From assembly GCF_004345605.1 (NCBI RefSeq), contig NZ_SLVY01000002.1, positions 460,406 through 524,405 on the forward strand: 64,000 nucleotides of DNA. Direction: 5' to 3'. This document shows positions 30,952-42,900 of this stretch, piece by piece. The stretch's first letter is position 1, and each line of letters begins with the position of its first letter. This DNA is from Rhodococcus sp. SMB37 (lineage in GTDB: Bacteria > Actinomycetota > Actinomycetes > Mycobacteriales > Mycobacteriaceae). A program made the position numbers and the translations under genes. The notes beneath the pieces are model-generated. The model saw only the letters and a list, made by a program, of their open reading frames with translations, had not been told where the DNA came from and made no database searches.

Positions 30952-33900
30952 TCACTGTGGATCAAGATCGACACGATCACTGTCCAGAGCAGGCACGATC
31001 ACGTCGAGCGCCGTCGGTTCCATCATCTCTCCGTGCTCCCCCGGTACGAACCGGGTACGAATGCCTCCCGTGACGAACGGCACCCACAGGTCCGCGGCGT
31101 CCGCTTCGGTCGGGTGTTCCTCCACCGCACTGAAGAACTCCATGTCACCGGTGAACACTCCGGGTTCGTGACGGTTGATCAGGTCCGGTGACGTCATCGC
31201 CGCAGCGAAGATGCGTTGGGTCCTCTCGATATCGAGTTCGATCAGTTCCGCCGGAACCGCACGCACGAGCGCTTCGGCGGCCTCACGAGGAAGCTGCCGG
31301 TCGAGTGCCCCGGGATCCACCTCGACGCCGAAGGTGCGCAGGTTCTCCGAGATCTCAGACTCGAAACGGTCGGTGTCGATCCGCGGGACACTGTCGATCA
31401 GCGCGAGTTTCTCCACACTCAGACCGCGGGACTGGAGTTCGACCGCCACCGCATGCGCGAGCACACCGCCCAGGGACCAGCCGAGCAATCGGTACGGTCC
31501 GTGCGGCACGGTTGCGACGATCTCGTCGGCGTACCTGCGCGCGAGATCGTCCAGTGACGCTCCGGCGAAATCGGGTTCGGTCAACACCGGCGTCTGAACC
31601 CCGTACACGGCGCCAGGTCCGTCCAGGCGCGCCGCGAGCGGCGCGTAGGTCCAGGCGAGCCCGATCATCGGGTGCAGGCAGAACACCGATTCCGCGGGGT
31701 CCCCGGCGCGCAGCGGCAGGATCACGGAAAGGGCCGCATCCGCTTCCGAGACGGCGACGCCCTCGACTTCCGCGCCCGCTTCGACATCGACGCCGAGCCG
31801 GGCCGCGAGGTCCTTCACGACGGGCGACTCGAGCAGCCAGGGGACACGCACAGCCACGCCGATCTCGTCCCGCAGTCTCGCAACCACTTGGGTCGCGACG
31901 AGGGAATTGCCCCCGAGGTCGAAGAAGTCATCGTCCAAGCCGATCCGGTCGACGTCGAGCACCTCCGCATACACGCGTGCGACCAGCGCTTCGAGCCCCG
32001 TGCGGGGAGCACGGTGCGGCCGCATCGACGTTGCGGGTTCAGGGAGGGCCGCGCGGTCGAGCTTGCCGACCGGAGTCAGTGGCATGGAGTCGAGGACGAC
32101 AACCACGTCGGGAACCATGTGACGTGGCAACGAGCGCGCTGCCGTGCGGAGGAGTTCCGACGTCTCGACGACCCGACCGGGCGCCGCGGTCACGTACGAG
32201 ACGAGCCGCACGACGCCTGCCCCGGATGTCCGAGCGATCGTGACCGAGAAATCCACCGCATCGTCATGACGAAGCACCGCATCGATCTCGTCGAGTTCGA
32301 TTCGGAATCCACGGATCTTGACCTGGAAATCCGACCGACCCACGTAGACGATGTCGCCGGTGTCGGTCCAACGGGCCAGATCCCCGGTCCGATAGAGGCG
32401 GGCGCCGGATCCGAACGGGTCGGCAACGAAGCGGTCGGATGTCAATCCCGCTCTCCCGTGGTACCCGCGCGCCAGTTGCACACCCGACAGGTAGAGCTCA
32501 CCTGCAACGCCGACCGGGACGGGCCGCAAGCGCACGTCGAGCACGACGGCACCGACACCGCGGATCGGTCCGCCGATCGTCACGTCGTCACCAGGAGCCA
32601 ACGGCGCGCTGATATTGGTCATGATCGTGGTTTCCGTGGGGCCGTAACCGTTGTGGAACGCGCGGCCGGAAGCCCAGCGCGACACCAGTTCGGGTGGCAC
32701 CGCCTCTCCACCTGCCACGAGGACACGAAGTTCATCGAGTCCCTCTGGGTCCAGGGAGGAGATCGCGGCCGGTGTGATGAATGCGTGCGTCACGCGCTCG
32801 GCCCGGATGAAATCCGCGAGGTCACGCCCGCCGTAGATGGTCGGCGGAGCAATCACGAGCGTCGCGCCGGCCGCGAAGGCCATCAACAACTCGAGCACTG
32901 ACGCGTCGAAGCTCGGCGATGCGAAGTGCAACACCCTGGCGTCGACGCCCAATGCATACCGATCACGCTGCTCGGCAGCAAAATTCGCCAACCCGGAATG
33001 AGTGACGACGACACCCTTGGGGAGCCCCGTCGAGCCTGACGTGTAGATGATGTAAGCGGTATTGCCGGCGTGCACACGACGTACGCGCTCGCCCGCCGCG
33101 ACCGGGCCGCCCGGGCTCGTCTCCATCCGGGCCACCGTGTCCTCCGACGTCAGGTCGATCCATTCGACGTCGCCGGGCAACCCGACGAGATGCTGTGTCA
33201 CGGTAAGGCCGAGCGCCGCTCCCGAGTCGGACACCATGTGTGCAACACGATCGGCCGGGTAGTTCGGATCGACCGGTACGTACGCGGCACCGGTCTTCGC
33301 CACCGCCCACACTGCGGCGACCGACTCGATCGAGCGTGTGAGACCGAGGGCCACAACATCTTCTGTACCGATGCCACGTCCGATCAGCAATCTCGCCAAT
33401 CGCGACGAGAACGTGTCGAGCTCGGCGTACGTCCACTCGCGCCCGTCGTGGACCACAGCGACGCCGTCAGGGTTGCCCTCGGCGGCCGCCACGAGGAGAT
33501 CACCGAGCGGAACCGGAGATTCGGCCGGTCCACCCTCGCGGTGGACCAGGTCCTCGAATTCGTCGGAGTCGAGATACGGCAGGGCGTCCACCGGCACCGC
33601 GGGGTCGGCAAGGATGCCGTCGATGATCCGCAGGTACCGGGCGGCAAGCGTGGTCACGGTGTCGGCATCGAGAATGTCGCTGCGGTACTTGAATCCGAGC
33701 GTGACGGTGTCTTCCGCGGTGACGGCGACGGTCAGCGGATAGTGCGTGGCGTCGCGGGTGTTGACGCCGGCGACGATCAGTCCGTCGACCGATCCCGCCT
33801 CTGCGATGCCGCTACGGTCCACCGGATACGACTCGTACACGAGCAGGGTGTCGAAGAGCGCTCCGAGACCCGTCCGCTGCTGGATCTCGGCGAGGCCCAC

Positions 33901-36900
33901 ATGATGGTGGTCGAGAAGCGACGCCTGATCGACCTGGATGCGCTGGAGCAGTTCCTCGGTGGTTGCCGAGTCGCCGAGTCGCACGCGGACGGGCAACGTG
34001 TTGATGAACAGTCCGACCATCGATTCGACGCCCGGAAGGTCCGCGGGCCGGCCCGACACGGTAGTACCGAACACGACGTCGTCACGACCGGTCGTGCGGG
34101 CGATGAGTGTCGCCCACGCACCCTGCAGGACGGTGTTGACCGTGACGCCGAGCCTCGCTGCGACCTCTCCGAGGGTGTCACTGCGGTCGCGGCCTAGATC
34201 GATGTGGTGCTCGGCCGAAGTGGCTCCGGCGTCGCCGGCCTCGGAGCCGACCAGCAGTGTCGGTTCGTCGACCCCCCCGAGTGCGTGGACCCACGCGTCG
34301 ACCGATTCGCGGTGGTCGCGGCGCCCCAGCCACTCGAGATAGCTGCGGTACGACGGCACCCGACCGAGCAACGCAGCATCACCCGACGTCGCGTACAGCA
34401 CCAACAGGTCCTTCATCAGCAACGGCATCGACCAGCCGTCGAGGAGGATGTGGTGGCTCGTGACCGCGAGCGTCCAGGATTCGGATCCCGTCCGCACCAT
34501 TGTGAAGCGGATCAGCGGCGGCGCTGCCAGATCGAAGGCCACGTCCTGGTCGGCGCGCAACACCGCGTCGAGTTCGACAGTGTCGGCCGCCGGGTTCCCC
34601 GGCCCGGTGAGGTCGAGTTCCCGCCACGGCAGCACGACGTCGTCGACGACAACCTGGACCGGCTCACCGGATTCACCCGAGACGAAGGTAGTCCGCAGGT
34701 TGGGATGCCGGTCGAGAAGTGCGGCGGCAGCGCTTCGTAGACGTGCCGGGTCGACGAGTCCGGCGAGGTGGATCAGTACCTGAGTGCTGTAGACGTCGGA
34801 CTGTCCTTCGGCGAGCAACGCGTGGTAAAGCAATCCGGACTGCAACGGTGCGAGCGGCCAGACGTCGGACACGTTGGGGTACTCCGCTTCCCAGGCGTCG
34901 ATGTCGCGCTGGGTGACCTCGACCAAGGGGAGATCGGTCGGTGTCCGCCCGCCTGCGTCGGGGCGTGCCGCGTGAGTGGCGAGCGCTTCGAGTGCACGCA
35001 CCCACCATTGTCCGAGTTCCTCGACGTCGTCGCGGTCGAGCAGACCGGCGGGGAATCCGAGGTTCGCGCCGAGCTCCCCTCCGATGACCACCGCGTTGAT
35101 GTCCACCGAGGCGAGCGCGGGAGCGTCGCTGTCGTCGCGACCGGACAGGTCACCGAGGTCGCCGGCGGGTAGCCAGCCCAATTCTGCGGCCTGACCCTGG
35201 GACACCTCGCCGGCGTCGAGACGTCCGAGGTAGTTGAAGCTGATCTGACCGGACGGCAGATGTGCGAGTTGCCCAGCGGTGTCGGAGTTGCAGTACCGGA
35301 GCAGTCCGTAGCCGAGTCCCTTGTCGGGGATGGCCCGCAGGTGTTCCTTGACGACCTTGAGTGCAGTGCCGGCGGCTGCTCCGCCCTCGATGGCGTCGTC
35401 GAGGTCGATGCCGGACAGGTCGAGCCGCACAGGGAACATCGCGGTGAACCAGCCCACGGTGCGTGACAGGTCGGCCCCGGGGACAAGGTCTTCCTCGCGT
35501 CCGTGGCCCTCGAGTCCGATCAGCGCGGACAGTTCATCCGTGCCACGATCGCGACGCCACCCGGCGAGCGCCAATGCAAGGCCAGTGAGCAACACGTCGT
35601 TGACGCTGCCGTGGTAGAGCTCGGGAACTGTGGTGAGCAGTGTGTCGGTGACCTCGGCTGCGACCCGGACCTGGACCTTCTCGACCGTCGACGCAAGATC
35701 GACTGCGGGGTCGAAGGCACGCGTACCCAGAAGGGGGTCGGGTCCGGCCAGGATCGACGTCCACATCGGCAACTCTGCCGTGCGATCGCCGGCACTGCGA
35801 ACGAGGGCATCAGCCCAGGTCCGGAACGACGTTCCGACCGGCTGCAGCGCCGCGGGCTGTCCGTGATCGATCTGCGCCCAGGCAGTCACGAAGTCGGGCA
35901 CCAGGATTCGCCACGACACTCCGTCGACCACGAGGTGGTGGGCGACCACGGCCATCCGCCCGGTGCGGTCTGCGCCCGGTGCGGGATCGAGCCAGACGAA
36001 CTGCAGGACGGTGCCGCGCGACGGATCGAGCCGCGCCTCGGCGCTGTCGAGTTCGCGGGCCGCGATACTGCGCCACCGGTCGTCGTCCGCATCGGCAGGC
36101 ACCTCCACGTGGGAGACGAGAGAATCGACGTCGACCGAGCCCGGTGCGGTCGTGGCCAGCACCCATTCTCCGGTGCCGCTCCGGCGCAGGGACGCCCGCA
36201 GCATATCGTGCCGGTCGATAACGGCACGAAGGGTCGCGACCACGTCCGGACGTGTGATGCCTTCGGGCAGTTCGAGCGCGATGGTCTGGGTGTAGCGGTC
36301 GAAGCTGCCCGCGCGCTCGACCATGTAACGCACGATCGGGGTGAGCGGGATGTCACCGACTCCTCCCCCCTCGAGTTCGACGAGCAAGGGTGCGGTCCCG
36401 GTACCGATCCGCGCGACCTCGGCGAGTCCGGCCACGGTGCGCTGCTCGAAGACCTCCCGGGGCGTGAACACGATCCCGAGCGCTTTGGCGCGCGACACCA
36501 GCTGGATCGATACGATGCTGTCGCCCCCGAGCGCGAAGAACGAGTCGTCGACGCCGACCTCGTCGATGCCGAGCACGTCGGCGAAGACCTCGGCGATCGC
36601 TACCTCCGTCGGCGTCGCGGGTGCACGGAATTCTTTGTCTCCCACGAACACCGGAGAAGGAAGCGCCTTCTTGTCGAGCTTTCCGTTCGGAGTGAGAGGC
36701 AGAGCATCGAGGATCACGATCGCGTCGGGGACCATGTATCCGGTCAGGAACTGCCCGACCTCGTCGAGCACCTCGGCGGGCACAACGTTGGTACCTGCGC
36801 GTGGGACGACGTATCCGACGAGCTTGTCGCCGGTGTGCGCGTCGGTCCGCACCACGGCGACTGCATGCGCGACACCCTCGACAGAGGTCAGCGCGGCTTC

Positions 36901-39900
36901 GATTTCTCCGAGTTCGACACGGAATCCACGCAGCTGCACCTGGGAGTCACTGCGTCCGACGTATTCGAGTTGCCCGGAGGCGGACCAGCGCGCGATGTCG
37001 CCGGTGCGGTACATGCGAGTCCCCGGCAAGCCGATCGGGTCCGCGACGAATCGTCCCGCGGTCAGCGCACCGCGGCCGAGGTACCCGCGGGTGAGCTGAT
37101 CGCCGGACACGTACATCTCGCCGGGGACCCCGACGGGGACCGGCCGCAGCCGCGGATCGAGGACATACACGCCGAGCCCCGGGATCGCGCGGCCCACGAG
37201 GCTGGCCGCGGTCTTGCTGTCGTCCGAGGCCAGTTCGAGGCGGGAGACGTGCACCGTGGTCTCGGTGATGCCGTACATGTTGACCAGGCGAGGCGCATCG
37301 TCGGTGTGTCGGCGGTACCAGTCGGCGAGACGACGCAGGTCGAGCGCCTCACCTCCGAAGACGATGTATCGCAGCGCGAGTCGACCCGAGTCTCCCTCTT
37401 TCGCAACACGATCGGCTTCGGCGAGCTGGTAGAAAGCCGACGGCGTCTGGTTGAGCACCGTGACCTGCTCTCGCACGAGGAGCGCATGGAAGTCCTCCGG
37501 CGAGCGGGACGTGAAGTGATCGACGACGACGAGCCGGCCGCCGTGGAGCAGCGGACCCCACAGTTCCCAGACCGAGAAGTCGAAAGCATACGAGTGGAAC
37601 AGGGCCCACACGTCGTCGCCGTCGAATTCGAAAGCCGCTCGGGTGTTCTCGAACAATTCGAGGACCGTCCGGTGCGGAACCTGCACCCCCTTGGGGCGGC
37701 CGGTGGATCCGGAGGTGTAGATGACATACGCGAGGTTGTCGCTGCGCAGCGGCGCTGTGCGCTCGTCGTCGGTCACGGGTGCATCGCTACGGGTCGACAG
37801 ATCGATCGCTGCGAGGTCGATCACGGGAATGGCGGTGCTCGGTAGCCCATCGTGGTCGCCCGAGACGAGCACGGCGACCGGCGACGCATCTGCGAGCATG
37901 AACTCGAGGCGGTCGGCAGGATAGGCGAGGTCGATCGGCAGATAACCGCCGCCGGCCTGCTGTACCGCGAGCAGCGCGACGACGAGGTCGTCGGTGCGGG
38001 CCATCGCGACGGCCACCAGAGAGTCGGGCCCCACACCGTGATCGACGAGTTCACGTGCAAGCCGGTTCACACGGGCAGCGAGGTCGCGGTATGTCAGGTG
38101 GCGGTCGCCGAACGTCACGGCGATCGCGTCGGGTGTGCGCGCCGCCTGATCGCTGAAACGCTGGACGAGAGTGCGGTCGCTCGCCCGGGTGCCCGATTCG
38201 TTCCACGCTTCGAGCAGCGTGGCACGCTGCTCCTCGGTCAGCAGCGGCACGTCGCCGATCACAGTGTCGGGGTCGGCGGCGACTGCACTGAGCATCCGGC
38301 CGAGTCGATCGCCGAATTCGCTCACCGTCGCCTCGTCGAACAGGTCGGTGGCGTAGTTGAGCGCCACCGCCATTCCGCCGGGCACCCCGTCCGGCCCGAA
38401 GGCTTCGACGACGGTGACCTGCAGATCGAACTTGGCGTCGGTGATCGGGAAATCGACGGGTTCGACGCTCAGCCCCGGAAGGTCGAAACGGGACTGCCCG
38501 AGATTCTGGAACGTCAGAGCGACCTGGAACAGCGGATGCCGGGCCTGGGAACGTTCAGGGTCGAGGGCCTCGACGAGGCGTTCGAACGGCAGGTCGGCAT
38601 GTCCGAATGCGCCGAGGTCGGTTTCGCGGACTCGGGCCAACAGATCGCCGAAGGTGTCGGACGGTTTCACCTCGGTGCGCAGTACCAGGGTGTTGACGAA
38701 CATCCCGATCATGTCGTCGAGAAGCAGCTCGCCGCGACCCGCAATGGGCGAGCCGACAACGATGTCGCCCGTGCCGGACAGCCGGGCGAGCAACGCCGCA
38801 AGTGCACTGTGCACGACCATGAACAGCGACGCACCCCTCGCGCGGGCAAGTTGTTCGAGTGCGGCGTGTGTCGGTGCGTCGATCTCGAATGCGGTGTTCG
38901 CACCCCGATACGACGCAACCGAGGGGCGGGGCCGATCCGCGGGCAGGTCCAGCTGCTCCGGAATGCCCTTCAGCGTCTCGCGCCAGTAGGTGAGCTGCCG
39001 GGTGATCGGCGACTCCGGGTCGCTCTCGGACCCGAGGACCTCGCGCTGCCACAGCGTGTAGTCCGCATACTGCACGGGCATCGGCGCCCAGTCGGGCTCG
39101 CGGCCCTCCGCGCGCGAGGTGTAAGCAAGCATCACGTCCCGTGCGAGCGGGCCCATCGAAAAACCGTCGCCGCTGATGTGGTGCAACACCACGACGAGCA
39201 CATGCTCGTCGTGTCCGAGGCGCAACAGGGAGATCCGCAAGGGCACCTGTTCGGTGAGGTCGAACCCGCCCGTCACCGTGGCCTCGACGTGTCGCGCCAC
39301 GTCAGCATGGTCGGTGTCGACCACGACGATATCGGGTACGGCCGACGCCGCGGGGAGGATCACCTGCTGTGCGATACCGTCCGATTCGGGATAGACGGTC
39401 CGCAGCGACTCGTGTCGTCGGATGAGATCGGCCACCGCGGCGCGCAGAGCCTCGACGTCGAGTGGTCCACGCAGCCGGATCGCGAGTGGCAGGTTGTTCA
39501 CGGACGAGTCGGGCTCGAACCGGTTGAGGAACCACATCCGCTGCTGCGCAAGCGACAGCGGGATCCACTCGGGTCGGGTCTGCGCCGTCAACGGCGCCAC
39601 GGACCCCTCGCTCGACGCGGACTCGACATGCGCGGCGAGGAATTCGACGACGGGGTACTCGAAGAGCGCGCGCACCGCCACCCTGGTGCCGAGGGCGGAG
39701 CCGAGGCGCGCCACGACCTGTGTTGCCACAAGCGAGTTACCGCCGAGCTCGAAGAAATCGTCGTCCCGGCCCACCCGATCGACATCGAGGACATCGCCGA
39801 AGACACCGGCGACGATCTCTTCGACCGGGGTTCGTGTCGCGCGGAACTCTCGCGACTCGAAGACGGGCGCAGGCAGCGCCTTCCGGTCCAGCTTGCCGCT

Positions 39901-42900
39901 CGTGTTGAGCGGCAATTCATCGAGCTCGACGATCGCCGACGGCACCATGTACGACGGTAGCGTCTCCCGCACGGTAGCGAGCAGCGACTGCCGGTCCACG
40001 GACTCACCGACCACATAGGCCACGAGCTGTTCGCCGGTCGGCGTGGGCACGACGAGCGCGACGACCTGGGTGACCCCCGAGTGTGCGAGGAGCGCGGTCT
40101 CGATCTCTCCGAGCTCGATCCGCTGTCCGCGGAACTTGACCTGGAAGTCGGTACGGCCCAGGTAATCGAGTGCGACGGCGCCGTCGCCGGTGCGGATCCA
40201 CCGAACGAGATCGCCGGTGCGGTACATCCGTTCGCCGGTATGCCCGAGAGGGCTCGCAACGAACCGGTCGGAGGTCAGGTCCGGTCGGCGCACGTACCCA
40301 CGCGCGAGCTGGACTCCTCCGAGGTACAGCTCCCCCGGTGTGCCGAGGGGAACCGGCTGCAGACGCGCATCGAGGACGTAGACCTGCACGTTCCATTCCG
40401 GTAGCCCGATGGGCACGACCCCGGTGGCGTCTGCAGCCTGGTAGGTGACCGAGACCGCGGCTTCGGTGGGTCCGTAGAGGTTGTGTACCGCCGCATTCGT
40501 TCCGATGCGACGGAAGGCGGCGACGGTCTCCGGGGGAAGCGCCTCACCGATGACGAACACGAGCCGCAGACCGGAGCAACTCCCTGCCGGGGCGTGTGCA
40601 GCGAATACGGTTAGCATCGACGGTACGAAGTCCGTGAGCGTCACCCGGTGACGGTCGATCATGTCGGCGACGTACGCCGGGTCGCGATGCCCGTCGTGGT
40701 CCGCGACGACGAGGCACGCACCGCTGCGCAGCGGCAGGAACCATCCCCACAGCGACACGTCGAAGGTGGTGGCGGTCTTCTGCAGGTACACATCGTCGGC
40801 ACCGATGGCGTATTCGTGCACCATCCAGGCGACCTGATTGACGATCGCGTCATGCGACACGGCGACACCCTTCGGGCGTCCCGTCGACCCGGACGTGAAG
40901 ATCACGTAGGCGGGAGTGGCAGGCCGGATCGGCCCGCTCAGTTCGTAATCCTGAACCGGCTGTGCCGCGTAGCGATCCAGTTCGAGAGCGTCGACTTCGA
41001 CGGCATTCGCGTCGGAGGGCAGATCGGGGCTGTCCGCTACGGTGGTGAGCACGCACACCGGCATGGCGGTGTCGAGGATGTGCCCGATCCGCTCCGACGG
41101 ATGGTCCGGGTCGAGTGGGACATAGGCACCGCCCGCGGTGATCACGGCGTAGATCGCCACCACTAGATCGACGGAACGACGGATACCGATCGCGACGAGC
41201 GCCTCGGGGCCGACGCCCGTATCGATGAGATACCGCGCGAACCGGTTGACGCGTGCGTCGAACTGCGCGTAGGTCAGCGCCTCATCGCCGAAGACGACTG
41301 CGGGAGCATCCGGGGTCCGGACAACCTGGGCGCGGTACTCGGACAGGAGTGTTCCGCTGTCCACGGCACGGTCGGTGGCGTTGACGGCGTGGACGAGTTC
41401 GCGGCGCACGTCGGGCGCCAGCAGGTCGACATCACCGACGACGGTGTCGAGGTCGGAGACCAGTGCATCGAGGGTCGCGACCAGCCCGTCGGCGAGGCCG
41501 CGCACCGTGTTCTCATCGAAGAGATCCGTGGCATAGGTGAACTGCGCGGACATTCCGCACGGTTTCCCGGCGTCGAGTCGCGGGGTGACGGTCAGCTGGA
41601 GATCGAACTTGGCGATGGCACCGCCGAGGTCGACCGCCTCGACGTCGAGGTCCGGCAACGACAGGTCGGGACGATCCATGTTCTGGAAGAACAACGCGAC
41701 CTGGAAAAGCGGGTGGTGCCCGGTCGAGCGCACGGGGTCGAGGACCTCGACCAGCCGCTCGAACGGTAGTTCTGCGTGCGCAAACGCATCGATGTCGCCG
41801 GTGCGGACTCTGTCTAGCAGCGCGGCGAACGTGTCGCCCGGCGCGACGGCCGTGCGCAGAACGAGGGTATTGACGAACATCCCGATGAGGTCGTCGAGGG
41901 CCTGTTCGCCTCGACCCGCGACGGGGGTGCCGATGGCGATGTCCGTAGTGGACGACAACCTTGCGAGCAGCGCTGCGAGCGCAGCGTGCACGATCATGAA
42001 AGGTGAACAGCCCGTGGCCTGCCCGATCTCCGCGACAGCTGCGTGCAAGGGGACGTCGATCTCGAACAGCACGGTGCCTCCGCGCCCGGAGGCCTCGACG
42101 GGCCGGGGGCGGTCGGTCGGCAGGTCGAGACGGTCGGGTAGTCCGTCGAGCGCTCTCGTCCAGAACTCGATCTCGCGTGCCGCGACCGAACCGCGGTCCG
42201 TCTCGTGGCCGAGCACCGCTCGCTGCCACAGTGTGTAGTCGGCGTACTGCACCTCGAGCGGCGACCATGCGGGGGTCTCGCCCGCGGTGCGCGCGAAGTA
42301 TGCGGTGGCGAGGTCTCGTACGAACGGGCCAGTGGATGCTCCGTCGGCCGCGATGTGATGCACGACGAGCACGAGGACATGCTCGTCGTCGGCCACCTGC
42401 AGCAGTTCGACACGCAGTGGCACTTCTTCGGCGACGTCGAATCCGGTGGTGACAGCGCGGGCGACACGGCCGGGCACATCGGCGGGGTGCACGATCTCGA
42501 CCTCGACGGGAGGCGCGACCTCGGACGCATCGAGGACCACCTGACAGCCCACACCGTCGCGGTCGGGGTAGAAGGTGCGCAACGATTCGTGCCGTTCGAT
42601 CACGTCGTGGACGGCTGCGCGAAGTGCGGCGATGTCGAGTCGGCCGCGCAACCGCAGGGCCACGGGGATGTTGTCGGCAGCGGAGGCCGTGTCGAAGCGG
42701 TTGAGGAACCAGATTCGCTGTTGTGCGGGTGACAGCGGGATCGGATCAGGTCGCGGTCCAGCAGTGAGAGGCGTCCTTGTGGTGTCGCCGGTATGTGCAT
42801 CGACCAGCGCGGCAAGTTCCACCACGGTCGATCCCTCGAAGACCAGACGAGCCGGTACACGCATGTCGAGGCGTTCCCCGAGTCGGGCAGCGACCCGGGT

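Noticed and set aside
28857..31073. 738-codon plus-strand open frame
   Set aside because: It runs out of frame through the lipase, across a strong terminator and antisense to the antigen-85-like gene; clearly spurious.
35503..39960. Two long plus-strand open frames (780 and 702 codons)
   Set aside because: Antisense shadows of the four-module NRPS caused by high GC at third positions; no recognisable protein family.
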